From: Polyodon spathula
Taxonomy: Eukaryota > Chordata > Actinopteri > Acipenseriformes > Polyodontidae
DNA length: 64,000 bases
Assembly: GCF_017654505.1 (NCBI RefSeq)
Contig: NC_054553.1
Location: forward strand, 1,478,501 to 1,542,500
Reading direction: 5' to 3'
Shown here: positions 51,153 through 63,758 of the stretch, piece by piece
Layout: every line of letters starts with the position of its first letter
Numbering within the stretch: the first letter of the stretch is position 1
The notes under the pieces: model-generated
What the model was told of the DNA's origin: nothing
Database searches by the model: none
The model's input: only the letters and a program-made list of their open reading frames with translations
Made by a program: the position numbers and the translations under genes

Positions 51153-52481
51153 GTATATAGTTTTTCTAGTTTTTGTTTCTAATGAATACAAAAAGTTTTC
51201 TTCAATATTCCATGAGTGATGCAGTTTGCTCAGAATGCCATCTGTGGTCTGGTAGCCTTCAGGCTTCAGTATCCCAGCGGTGGACGATGTTGCGTTGTGG
51301 GTATTTCCAATAGCCTAAATAATACCTCAATATCTCCAATCCATTTTCCAATTATTTATTCAGACTCCTGGGAATAATACCCGATCTACACATAAATAAA
51401 GCATGATAAACACCAACTGAAACCATGCAAAAGCAATCCAATTCATTTGAAAGGATATTTTTTAAAACATGACGAACGGGCGTTACGTTGGCAATGTGAA
51501 CAGAATGGTAGTCATACCCCTTTTGGCCTGATAGCCCAATCTGTTCAGTATTTTGTGGTTGGCAAAATTAGTCTGTAGCATACAGTAACTGCTTTGATTT
51601 ACAGAGCATTGACCTAGTGAATTAATACCTATTAAATTATATGACGTTGGAATAGGTTGTTACCCACACTTTGTTTCTGCGGTGTACTGGCCTATAAACC
51701 AAAGCCTTTTGGACTCCTTCTAATCATTGGTTAATTAAGAAAATATTTAGGGAGAGGAAGTTCTGCAAAAATCTGTCCTTTTTCAATTTGATGCTGCGAT
51801 GCACTCACTGAGGTGTGCGTTTAAAGCCCTTTGAAGCTAATAAATGGTGCATCAGTTGGCTGCATTCGGCTTGGTTAATTAGTCCACTTGGAACGCAGAT
51901 CACCATAGCAGTTTTCACTTAACCCTTAAACAGACCTGCAGCTGGAAACTAATTGTTCTTATGCAAAAAAAGACCCTTAGTGATTGGAATACAGTCGTTC
52001 TCCAAATCATTTTGGACTATTAGAAACAGTCTATTAGCCTATAGCTATAACATCTGCTTCTGTTTTTTTTTTTTTTTTCCCGTGTATAATGATTGTTTGC
52101 ATGTCTTGTTTATATTGCTTTCTTTGAAAAGACTTAATTAAAGGCTCAAGGAAATTATTTGAAAATACGTATAATTGTTTCATTGTTTTTTTTATGCGTT
52201 TTATGTTTGTTTCTAATGTTCAGTCAGCTTCCATATTTATGTATTTATTTTTTTATCTGACCACCTCATTCTTGGCTCTGTCTGTCTCTTTTTGAAGTAA
52301 CCACAATTATTTACAAATCTTGAGACTAATTGACCAACTAAAAGGGTTGGGTGAGCCAATAAATAATGCTGTCAGATCCACGTCTAGCAACAGCTTGCTG
52401 GCAGACACAAGCCCTGGGGTGTGCCCCCATTGTAAGCCACACATCAATGTTAATAAAGAAATATTAAGAATGCAAATAATT
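51153..52481. other. No gene seen
   Basis: Unique DNA with T runs at about 52063-52078; no recognisable gene. Confidence 0.6.
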
Positions 52482-52496
52482 TGATATATATATATT

Positions 52497-52572
<76 letters not shown>
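52482..52572. repeat. (TA)n microsatellite, about 40 units
   Basis: TA tract with a TTTATT break near the start, directly touching the hairpin at 52571. Confidence 0.97.
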
Positions 52573-52576
<4 letters not shown>

Positions 52577-52659
52577 GATGGGCTTCAGTGAGTTACAGGA
52601 AAATAATTCCCGAGATGGAATTGTTTTCCTGTAACTTACTGAAGAGGCCCATCTATTAT
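52571..52659. repeat. 89-bp near-perfect inverted repeat (hairpin)
   Basis: A 40-base left arm (ATAATAGATGGGCTTCAGTG...) and a 43-base right arm are reverse complements around a six-base loop (CGAGAT). The only differences are a three-base bulge (CTC) and two positions that would still pair as G-U in RNA. The size and shape resemble a microRNA precursor or a foldback/MITE core. There is no coding potential. No known microRNA seed was recognised. Confidence 0.85.
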
Positions 52660-53079
52660 TTTTTTATAATACATGGATACCCTTATGATGCTAATATTAA
52701 AGAAGACGAGGTTCAGCAGTACATTTGGGTTTTTTTAAACATAGTGTTTCCGTGCTGTACAGGCGCTCTGTGTCGTTATCCGTTAGTGCTTCAGCTTTAT
52801 TTGGATGATTGCTTTTACCTTGTTTTAATTTCCCGTTCCTCTCCAGTTTCTCCTAGATTCAAATGTACCAGCATTACGTCATCTTTTTTTTTAAACGTAT
52901 TATCATTTTGTTGATCATTTCTGTACTGAGGGTGTTGTCGAGTGATTGAAAACAAGACATTTTGTTTTTGAATTGAAAGTGATGGATCAAAGTTTAAGTA
53001 TATTTTCCTCTAGAGGAATTATCACTTTTTAACATCACTACTGTGGTATTATGCCTTTTTTTCATGACTCAGGGTGCAA
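52660..53079. other. No gene seen; weak 108-codon frame
   Basis: A plus-strand frame (52588-52914) starts within the hairpin and runs through this stretch. It has a hydrophobic, Tyr/Phe/Leu-rich composition but no domain that I recognise. Confidence 0.5.

Positions 53080-53149
<70 letters not shown>
53080..53149. repeat. (TA)n microsatellite
   Basis: About 33 TA units. Confidence 0.97.
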
Positions 53150-53154
<5 letters not shown>

Positions 53155-53978
53155 TGCCTGTTTATGTTTAAAAACATACAAATACATTTGTTTCTTCTTT
53201 TTTAAGTGAAATCCCTCTTTTTTTCTCCCAGACTGCATTCTTTAATACATGTCAATGTCTTTGTCCTTCGGTATAAAGCTTTGGCATGCCAATGTGATCC
53301 TAGTCATCCATTTTAAATCAGGGCCTTGCCTTGTGCTCTCAGCAGTCTGACAGTTTAATGGTAATGAATTTCCTACGGCAATAATTAGGTTGGGAGCAGT
53401 GCAGGTAATACGTCGCTCTGTCCCTTGCACTGACACGTCAATGTGGTAAAGAGTGAGTGCTCAGAGTTGCAATTGAAATAACCCTGCTTGGTTTTGTAAT
53501 TGTTTCTCGGGACTGTGGTATCGATGCTTGTACAAACAGGGAGGCCATGATTACATGTGTGCACAGATTGCACTGGGAATTTTACAAGCTTGCTCAAGCA
53601 CAGTTTTGCAGCCCTAGAGTTAGTGGTTTTCTTTTTTTTTTGGTGAGGTACAGTTAAGGTTAAAGAGATTTGGTTTCTCATGTCAATCAGTAGGAGGTGC
53701 TGAGCAATTTTTGGTTGTCATTTTGTGATTTATTTATGCATAATAGAAAAATAATATACATATAATAAACTGTATTAGCATCTTGTATTATGTTTGCTTA
53801 AATGTGAATGTATCCAGATTGCTTTGCAAAGCTTCTCTTTTTTTGTTAGAATATTAATTATTATTGTTGATGTTTAATACAGAGTCTTAAACTGTCACTG
53901 TTCTTTGAAAATGTTTTTTGTTTTAATGGAATGTAATGAACAAAACACCTTGTTTTGTGGAGTTAATTAATTTTGGTA
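53150..53978. other. No gene seen
   Basis: Unique DNA, no recognised repeat. Confidence 0.6.
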
Positions 53979-53993
53979 TATATATATATATAT

Positions 53994-54034
<41 letters not shown>
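53979..54034. repeat. (TA)n microsatellite
   Basis: About 27 units with one CATA interruption. Confidence 0.96.
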
Positions 54035-54036
<2 letters not shown>

Positions 54037-56502
54037 TTTTTATAATGTCAAGGTATTAGTATTTTGTTGTTTACATTCCAGCCAGTTAATGCAATACTGA
54101 GAATTACAAAGGTATCAATGAGTTAATGATTCCCTAAAACAAAAAAAAACTATAAATTATAGTAACAACAATCGATGCCTTAAGGTCAAGAAAGAGGATC
54201 TCAAAAAGGCAAAATCTACATATAAAAGGCAAAGGAAAATCTGAGCAAATTAATTACCGGATACTGCTGCATTGTTTGATATAAGGACTTTTGAAATATG
54301 TCCCCTTGTCTCCCCCCAATACATCAAATACTATGAGCACACCCCGTATCGTGTGTTTTTTTTTTTCTGCAAATGAAGAAAGCAGGTTGAAATTCCAGCG
54401 TAAGCCAGACATTCTTTTATGAAATCTCTTGCGAGTGGTTTTGATTTCCACAGTGAATAATTTCCTGTTGAGAATACCTCTCCACTAGCTCATTGCTGGC
54501 ATGCTTTTCCAAAGAACCCCAGTGGGAGGGAGGGGTCACCTTTTAGACCAGCACTGCCTGCCTTTTGTATCTGCAGCCCCATGTTGGAGAGAGAAGGCTT
54601 CTTCGCCAGAATCTGATAATTGTTTGGAGAAGTGGTCTTCTACACGGTTTGAAAGGCAGGAAGGCAACGCGACCTGCTGATTAGAACAAAACACTAAAGT
54701 GATTAATATACTGACAATCATAACAATGAGATTCAGTCTAAAGAGAAAGACAAGTTTATTTTAACAGTCACAGAGCAGAGGGGAGGCATGTTTCATTTCA
54801 CTTCTTTGGAATTAGGCTGGTTTATCATTAAACTATTTCTCTTCAGTTTTTGTCATCTCAGCATATCTACCAACAAAGGTCACCGCTGAAATGCACTGTA
54901 CAGGAGATGAACATGGATTAAGGGTTTTCTTACCCAGTTTTGACATGAGAGATTCATCTGGAGTACGATAATGAGATATTCTGATAAATGTCCACTGTAG
55001 GTTAAAACGGAGCACTGTTAGTAGATGAGGATTGTAACGTGGCTCTACTGTAACATCATTTGGCAATTTGTAAGGCAACAAAAAGTATATTACATTCTCT
55101 TGGTGCTTCTGTCAAAAGCAAGAAAGATTCAGTTAAACCAATCTTTGGTGGATGTCTTTATTATGAATAGATAATTTATATGTTCTAAAGACATTTTTGT
55201 TTATTTCAACATATTTTTAATAAGGTCAGAGGGATTTAAAGAAAAACTAAGTTAGTTTCAGACTTTGGCAGTGCATTTTTTTATAACTAATCACATGCAA
55301 TATTTTCGAGGGAGGGTGTTGTTTGGATCCAGCTAATGACAGAATTGTGGACCAATCGTGTCTTTCCTGTTGATTTGCCGTCCAGTAGCTGCAAATTGTG
55401 CCTTCATTACGGTGTCCTATCACAGACATGATTTCCCTTGTCTCTAGAGCAGCATTAGAAAGTATGTTTAAGTAATGTTTTATGTTATCAGATTAGTTGT
55501 AGATTAGAATGTTAAGGGAAAAAGCTGGCATTTAAGCGCGGATTGGTTTAAAATTTAAATCACAGCTAAGCACTTCAACGTTCCAGCAGGCATCTATGCA
55601 AAATAGAACCCCGCTAGATCTGGAAGCTAATTGGCTGTTCGCACCCAATCATTTTCTAATAATATTTTTATTAATGCAGTCCCACGTTTTGGGCATTTCC
55701 TCCTATTTTTTGAGGCTAGATTGAATTGCACCACAGAAACAGCATTGCACACAATGATGGGAATGTGCGAAAGTTCAAGTCTCTACGTTCCGCATGGGTT
55801 GTCCGTGAAACTGAAATGGAAAGAGACACTGAATCTGGGAATAATAATCCAACGCGATCTATTAGATTGAAGACTGAACTGACAATGTTAAAGAGCCCCC
55901 AAGTGAATGGGGAGTTTTAAGAAAAAAAGCAATTATGGTTTGAAATATCCTAGGGCCTTCATCCGTTAAGCATTGATTTCTTTCCAGATTTATGGTGGCG
56001 GGTGCCACATCACTGATTTTATGGTGCATTCCTCAAACTTCCAGGAAAGGGTTCTCCCTGTGTGTGCACTGTTTTTGTTTGTGTGATTTGCCTTTTTGAG
56101 AATTGCTTTTCTGCAAGTTACTGAGGATATTACAAAAACACCAGAAAAGAATAAAAGCAAATGGCGGGGTAAACCACAGAAAAATATTTCACTAACCAAA
56201 GGCCACTTAGTTTGGGTTATAATGTATGCATGTTTTGATCTGTGGCCATCGTTGCTTTTCAGTCCAAGGTTGATAAATGTTTTCCGAGCTTATTGTTTGG
56301 AAAGTCAGTGGTTAGGATGTTAGCTTCCATTGTGGTCATGGAGACCCAACCCTCATACCAGGATGGGATAGCCAAGTTTGAGCAATGGCATCTTTAAAGA
56401 CAAAGTGCTGAAAATCGATCATACATTTATAATAATAATTTACAAAAGGAATAGATACTGTCATATTCCATGGGAAGAGCACTGCAAACTCTTAGCTTGG
56501 CA
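54035..56502. other. No gene seen
   Basis: About 2.5 kb of unique DNA with random open frames under 85 codons. Confidence 0.6.
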
Positions 56503-56578
56503 AAAGCATGGCTAAAGCATGGTTGTGCATAGGCAAGCATTGCAAATCACAGGTTAGTATGGTAAAGCATTGCAAAAG
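56503..56578 (+). repeat. Degenerate short tandem repeat, AAGCATGGTA-like
   Basis: Recurrent GCAAAAGCATGG, TAAAGCATGG, GGCAAGCATTGC and GGTAAAGCATTGC words show a decayed array with a unit of about 9-12 bp. Confidence 0.6.
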
Positions 56579-59500
56579 AAGTTTGAAAGAAAGAAAGAAA
56601 ATCATATTACAGACCAGCCTGTACCTTTTTAAATGGCAAATAAAAGTAATTCTCTGAATAGAATATGCACCCGAACCCGTGATTGAGCAGTCTGGAGTCA
56701 GGTCCCTTTACACCACTCAACTCCAAACTATACAATACTTTAACCACGACAGAAACTATTGGAAAGTATACAGCTAGACTTGCATTCATGCTAGAAGAAA
56801 AGGGTACAGGCTATTTCATTTAAAAAAAGCTATTTAATGTGTTTTGTAATTTGCAATATCTATTAACTACAATAGCTTTGCTCATGCAAATCACTTAATT
56901 TAATTTAAAGTCTTATTACTTTAACAATTTCCATTTATAATTAAATAACCTAATTTATTTTAATGAAAGATTAACACAATACAAAAACAACAACAGAATT
57001 GTGTAATCACATAATTATATAATCATCAAGCAGGCAATTATAGTAAGCTTTCATTTAAATCTCACATTTTATTAAGCCTATTGAAGATTACAACCCAGTA
57101 AATACTATACATACAGTTACATGCTCAATGTTCATTATTAAAAAAAAGTTAAAAACCTTAAAACAACAGCGGTGTGGATTATTGCATTTTAGGAACCCAG
57201 TCCTTTGATGATACCAATTTAAATAGGATTCCTTCTTTCTGTTTCAGTCTTTCAATTTTAGTTGAGTTTTGACACCAGGTTTTAAATCTCACTGTGTCTG
57301 CTAATTTCTGTACATTTTGTAAAGCAGATGGCCAAATAGTTTTGTGCCCTTTTCATCTTTTAATCTGCTGCTCTTTATTGCATTATTTAACAGCTTTTAC
57401 AATAAACTTTTGTTTTGAAAGTTGAACAGTTATAACATTGTGATTAAGCCCTCCTACACCCATCTCTTAACTACTTCTTTTCAATGTTGACATTTACTCC
57501 TCTGTCCCAGCAATTTATGGCCCGGTCCTGCGATATTCCCTATTAATCCTTGTGGTCTTCAACCATTCAGTCGTCACAATAAAATATGCCTTCTGAAGTT
57601 TGTTAACAAGCTCATGGAAAATGTAATTTGCAAAGTGGAAGCAAAGTTGGCTTTGGTGATGAAATGGGCTGTTGAAAAGCTCATAAAAAAAATAAAATAA
57701 AATAAAACAGTTTTTGAAACAATTCCTAAGTGCATTATGTCTTTTTGCAGAAAGTAATTATTCTGTTAATAGACACTACCCAGGTAAATGTGCAAAAACA
57801 CATACACACATGCTTATACTGTAAACACATAATCCCTCCTGGATCAATGCAATCATGTCAAGACACAATTCACTAATAAAAATACCCTTATTGGCAGAAA
57901 AAAAATGATGCTGTAAGCAAGTTCTTGTTGTACTGGTCAAATAAACTGACTTTGAGATATACAGCCAGTCACATGTTGGTTAGCTCTGTTCTTTCACAGT
58001 ATAGTAGTTATTGGTCATCTGCATGTGTATTCCAGGTTTTTATTTGGTATTGTAAAACACTTAAGACTAGAGGCATGCAATGAAATGTGGATACAATATT
58101 TGTGGCTGAAATCCCTTTTATTTTAATTTTTTTTTTCACTGAAGAAAAAGGTGTTTGATACTTCACTTGAAGGGAAAGCAGAACATTCATGGATATTTCT
58201 GACAGCCACTCTGAGAAGCTAGGGAAGGTACAAGCACAGTGACTGAACTATGCTTCCCCCCTCAGAGGGTGGTCCTTTCAGGCATGAGTCAAGGCACTTT
58301 GTCCAAACAGACAGGGGAAGCATGTACTGCAGCTGTACACACCGAAAGTAGTTTGTGGATAAACAAAGGACATTAGACTTCAGCACTGTAAACCTGGCAG
58401 CTTTCATGTGCAACAAATTCATCATAACGTCTATTAAACATTTACATTACAGGAAGCAAACAAAACCCCAGTATGTACTTTGCAGAAAATCTCACAGTGC
58501 TGCAAAAACAAGGGCAAATTTATTCCACGCTGAAATTCTGGATAGCAAAATAGGTCAGTAGAAATTAGACTGAACAGAATTATTTCATATAGGAAGTATA
58601 GGAACTGTCTAATGAAGGCTGTTTATGAATGCCTTGCTTACCTCTTGACATCAACATCGATTCCATTTCTTTCATTATTTTTTTTTTTTACAAAGCCCAG
58701 AGTTTTTAACTCTCTCTTTTTACACGTTGCACAGGGTTTATGATGTTGCTTTAGCTACAGTAATTGTTGTCTGAAATTACAGCCTGTCTAGAAAAACTTT
58801 GTGCATGTCAAGCTAATTCACAGTGTTAGTCCCAGATAACAGTTTGTTACTGCCTCTTGCACTGGTTGGGAAACATAGCAAAGAAGTCTCATGCATCCCA
58901 TTTCATACAAACCACTGCTGCCCATGTCCATGTAGATCCAAATACTCACAGCTACACCACAGTCCAAAAAAAATACCCATGTTTCCAGAAGGCCAGAACT
59001 TGTTATATACATATTTATATTTTAAATTGGCCTTGGGTAACCCAGGCAATTGTCCATTAGGTTATATAAGCATCATACAGTCTGGTTGGATGGGAAAGGC
59101 ATTCTTTTGTAATGATCTGTACAGATATACATGGTGTGCTTTATCCAGTGCTTCAAGAGACCCTTCCTCTTAGAGTCGGGAGCTGTTTACAGCTGCCCGT
59201 GATCAAAGAGACAGATGCTGTTTTTGCTGCATTGTAGAGCTGTCAGGAGTTATAACTGCTAGCTCTCTTTGCAATTCGTCTAAAGTCAACATTCATTGGG
59301 AGTATTTGTTGAGACAAAGTGTATCATAAACAGAGTCTCTTACTTGTTGTTCTTGGAGCAGGCTGTGTGCAAATACCCGTATCTATACACTATCAACTGT
59401 TCCAAAGCCAACACAACATTTGTTAATAATTATTATTTCACACTGGTGTGGATCTCCTACTCAATAAAGCCAAGCTTTTTGAAGCTCTGCACTAAAGGTG

Positions 59501-60044
59501 AGGTTGATTTAGTGTCAGGGAATTCAATAAAAGATAACCTCTTCAACTGTAGGGGTATCCACAATGAAAAGGGTTAAGAAGCCAAATGGAGGTACATTTT
59601 ATGGTTTCACTCAAAAAATAACTTTAGTTGAGCAGCACAGTTAATGTATGCTTTCAGAATTATGTAAACCCCACCCACCGTCATCACATGGTTCTATTTC
59701 ATTCACCATATACGGGTAGGTGTGCCCCAAAATGGTTTAATGTGCAGCTGCCAGACTATACTACCTTGAGTGTTTTACTGCCTCTTCTCTTCTTTTCCCA
59801 TATTCGCTAGTTTCCCACACTAATTCTGCCAACAAATCATTAATATATTTGACATAAACCTTTTGAAGTAAAGGCTAATACAATTTCCTGTCGTTGTCTG
59901 AAATGCTGAATGAATTTTGACTGTTTGAATAGTATATTGCAAATGCAATAACTTCAGTCTTATGACATAATTTCCCTATTGCTTATTTGTTTTTAATATT
60001 TTCTCCAAAGAAAGAAACATTTTGCCAGATTGGGGTAGTGCCCG

Positions 60045-60046
<2 letters not shown>
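56579..60046. other. No gene seen
   Basis: About 3.5 kb of unique AT-rich DNA. It contains an (AAAAT)n run near 57686-57706 and a 116-codon plus-strand frame (58823-59173) without a recognisable domain. Confidence 0.6.

Positions 60047-60131
<85 letters not shown>
60047..60131. repeat. (TA)n microsatellite, about 42 units
   Basis: Pure TA tract. Confidence 0.98.
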
Positions 60132-60132
<1 letters not shown>

Positions 60133-61177
60133 CTTAATGTTTACATAATGTTTACAGCGTTATTACAGTTAATACTAGCAACTGACAACTTTTTTTTTTT
60201 TTATTTGCTAATTACGTTTGTTGTTTTGTGACACAACGATATTGATATATGCAAGGTCATTGTGGGATAGCTATCTAAAGTTTTTTTTTTTTTTGGTAAC
60301 ACACACAATATGCCAATATGGTAACAAGTAAATCATTTGTGGATTCAGCAGAACAGTTATCTTCTCAGCTCCTCGTGTCAATGATCTTTGAGAGGTTAAC
60401 CAGGGTACAGACAGGCCTTGGTGTTGCTATGGAGAAGATTTCAATCAGCTTAAGGTGCAAGTTAGGTTAGTTAGATAGTAAACTGGAAGCTGAAGGCTGA
60501 CGATCTTGATTTATTTGGTTGTTGAACTGCCTGGGTATGTGCACTGCGGAGTCACCCCTCTCCAAAGCCTTGGATGGAAAAATTTGATGTTGTTGACTCT
60601 AGCCATTAATAAAGCATGCCACTGATATCTATAACATGTAGCCTCTTTCATGACACAGTCTTTAATGGCTGTTATGAAACTATCAACAGAGGACTGGAAA
60701 AGAAATGATTTACCCAGCAACATGTCTGTTTAGTTTTGGGGGCATTCCCAAGTGTGGTATGCAAGCTTTCATACATTGCAAATTGAAATATTTTTAGCTC
60801 AGTTTCTCAGGTATTGTCAGTAATGGTCATGCCAGATTTTTCTTTTCTTTTTTCTTTTTTTTTTTTTGAACACCAAAGGCAGTGCTTTTGTGTACTGGTG
60901 TGAAATATTTCAACTAAATGAAGCACAGTATGGTAGTGTGGATATTTATGTACATATATTTACTTTGAAAAGCAAAATGCTGATATATGCAGTGTACTGG
61001 TCCTTTAATCACAGATATTATTGAAAAAAAAAAGCTATGCATTATCTCATACTGCTAGATTTATGTACATAGGCTTACTGTTAAGAAACATATTTATATA
61101 CAGTGAATGTGTGATATTGTGTATCATATGCTTAACCATGGAGAGAAAAACAGCTGTGGATCCTAGTGCTTTTGCTA

Positions 61178-61180
<3 letters not shown>
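60132..61180. other. No gene seen
   Basis: Unique DNA with T and A homopolymers. Confidence 0.6.

Positions 61181-61241
<61 letters not shown>
61181..61241. repeat. (TA)n microsatellite
   Basis: About 30 units, next to the minus-strand element end described at 61242-61350. Confidence 0.98.
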
Positions 61242-61244
<3 letters not shown>

Positions 61245-61350
61245 CAAAACATAAAGGTAAATTAGGTACACAAAAATGTGAATAATTGATACAAAATCTA
61301 TTATATCAGGATGTTTCAGACGCAAGTCCTTCTTCAGCTGGATGGAAAAA
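61242..61350 (-). mobile_element. Possible Penelope-like or LINE terminus with a hammerhead-like motif
   Basis: Read on the minus strand, CTGAAGA (61337-61331) is followed by A, a GGAC/GTCT hairpin with a TTGC loop (61329-61318), then GAAAC (61317-61313) and ATC. That is the order CUGANGA, helix II, GAAA, NUH of a minimal hammerhead ribozyme, a motif known from Penelope-like element ends. Against it: there is one extra A before helix II, one G-U pair, and helix I pairs only weakly. I recall the surrounding sequence as a dispersed fish repeat. No reverse transcriptase or GIY-YIG coding sequence is seen nearby. Confidence 0.3.
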
Positions 61351-63128
61351 GCAGTGCTGTAAACAAGCTGTTGTCAGAAACAAGTTGTCTTTCAGAAGAA
61401 AAGTTCCCCAAGGATACTGGCATGATGACCTCAGAAAAGAAGGTTCTAAAGTGCCTAATTTGAAAATGAATTTGCTTTATTTTTGTTCACTTTTGTGTAC
61501 CTACATGACCTTTTTCTTTTAGATTTTGCATCTTTTGGTACACAGCAGTTTTCCTTTTTCAAATTTTAAGTATTTATATTTATACAGAATGACTTCATGA
61601 AATGGCAAAGCTTTTGTCTGCTGTTATTTATCATAATTTCCATCAGCAAAACAACTGAGAAAATGGATAATCCCTGGTCATCTGCTGTCAGAGGCTCATG
61701 TTTGCAGAGATAATGATTCATTTCATTTTCACATGCCACTGTTGGAGCAGGGATTCTGAATGACAAATCATCTGCACATCTCGCCTCTCCGTATAATCTC
61801 TAATGCTGTAAATTAATGGAGTAGAACATTATCCAGAAGAGGAGCCATGAGTGTCTGACAAGACTCACATCGGGCAGACACAATTAAAGATACAGGGCAA
61901 GCTGGCAAGGGCAGCTGCTGTGATCAGAAGCTGAAGTATCAGTGAATTAGAGGCACTGCAACTCAGCCTCTCAGTCTGGCCTCTGCACAGGGCAACACAT
62001 AGTTGATCTGGGATTGTTTTAAAATCAATTATTGTATTCACTTTTCACACAATAACAACAGTCTTACCAACAGTATACCAGTAGGGTTACAGTACATTCT
62101 TTATCAGAACTTTGTTTTGACATATGGCATCACTATCTGTTTTATTGAATTATGGGCAATGACCCCTGCCCTTGCCCAGTTCCCTGAACATCTTAAATGA
62201 GGCAGGATAAAATGAAAGGTAGGATCATATATTATCTCCTCCCAATTAGAGTAGGCTTGAGTTGGAGGGGCCATTAAGAGGAAAATAATGAACATCGGAG
62301 TACTGGTGTTTTATGCTGGCATAATATTTATAATACACACTTAAACCTCCTGAAATAAACATGGAGTTTTATTGAACTTGATCCCATATGAAGCCAGCTT
62401 TAACAGAATAATGAGATGTAAGGAACTGCAGTAATTAATAATCTATAAATATGAAAGTTGTCAGAACAAAGAGCTCCACAGGGTATGGGAAGCGATTTCA
62501 ACGCCAGCAGTTCTGACTGTTTACACTTCACTCTGCGAAAGGAACAAGCTTATTGCTTTATCCCACACACTGGAAAGAAGAAAAGAAAACAACAATGAAG
62601 CTGTGTAGAGCTCTTCTGTCATAAAACCAAGACAAGGTGTGTATTATACAGGTGGTGCACCTCAAGGATGGGCAGACATGCTCATTATACACAAGGTGCA
62701 ACTTATATTGTGTTCATTCGGACAGGTGTATTACCTTTTGCAATGCAGCACTGTAGAGTATTTAATAGTCAAGGACTCTATTCTAATAAATGGTGTGAGT
62801 GTTAGTAAGAAAGGCATGTATGCTTATTGCTTCCTACACTGTGTCGGTCTCTAATGACTAGATCCATTCCTGGAAGCATTCCCAGCATGTCTTCCCTCAT
62901 CAATAGAGCAGTAAATCCTGTTTCTAAACGAAAGCCTCTGTCTTTAAAGTAGCTACATTTGGTTTAGATCTCAGTATTCTGGATGGCAGATGGTGTATAA
63001 AGGCATTGCTAGTTCATATTATGTGTTATTTGCATTTGGATTATTTTTTAAAGTTAATGTTTGTATTCATTTGCTTGCATAAAACAAGATTAATATCAAA
63101 GCTATTCCCATGCTTTACTATAATATAT
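61351..63128. other. No gene seen; possible conserved noncoding DNA
   Basis: The segments 61770-62000 and 62350-62600 have even composition and few simple repeats and might be conserved noncoding elements. No gene or repeat family is recognised. Confidence 0.5.
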
Positions 63129-63133
63129 TGATA

Positions 63134-63164
<31 letters not shown>

Positions 63165-63168
63165 GTAG

Positions 63169-63224
<56 letters not shown>

Positions 63225-63228
63225 ATAT
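63129..63228. repeat. (TA)n microsatellite, interrupted
   Basis: TA tracts broken by TAGTAG, ATTATA and TTTATA steps. Confidence 0.96.
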
Positions 63229-63691
63229 TTTTTTATTTTTTTAATCAATATTTAAATAAGAATTTCTCTCAGTAACATTAGTCTACAAATAGTTCATGGT
63301 TCCTGATAAAAAGCACAATACAAACTCATTTCTGAACAGCTTGTTGTATAGATAAGAACCTTAACTGCCCTTCCTCTTCAAGTATGTTACTCCTGAATTT
63401 GTTCTCGAAGGTTAAAACATTAATTGAGTGGTTGTATAATAAATAATGTTTGCTATTTTAATGTGCTTGAGACTAATTAGCATGCTTTATTGTGGTTTAC
63501 TCATAATTAATGCTTCAATAAATGTAAATGTCAGTGTAAAAAAAAAAAAAAAAAGTCCTTGAATGTTTTTTTGTTTTTTGTGTTTTTTTGTGTGAATTTC
63601 AAACTGTTACTAGGTCGACATTTTGGTCTTGCTTTCAAACTTAGAATCGACCCTGAGGCTATGAACTTTGTAAGTGCAAAAAAGTGTCATT
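63229..63691. other. No gene seen
   Basis: AT-rich unique DNA with an A run at 63538-63554. Confidence 0.55.
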
Positions 63692-63758
63692 ATACCAAAT
63701 GACACCTTAAGATACCAAATGACACCTTGTGACACCAAGTGATACCAAATGACACCTT
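63692..63758 (+). repeat. Three-copy ATACCAAATGACACCTT repeat
   Basis: The 17-base word occurs three times (starting near 63691, 63712 and 63742), with a partial copy (GACACCAAGTGA) between the second and third. AAGTGTCATTAT just upstream is a partial inverted match. Confidence 0.9.

Noticed and set aside
56298..56350. tRNA-like segment (CAGTGGTTAGGATGTTAGC)
   Set aside because: It lacks a B box at the right distance and does not fold as a tRNA; at most it is a very old SINE head.
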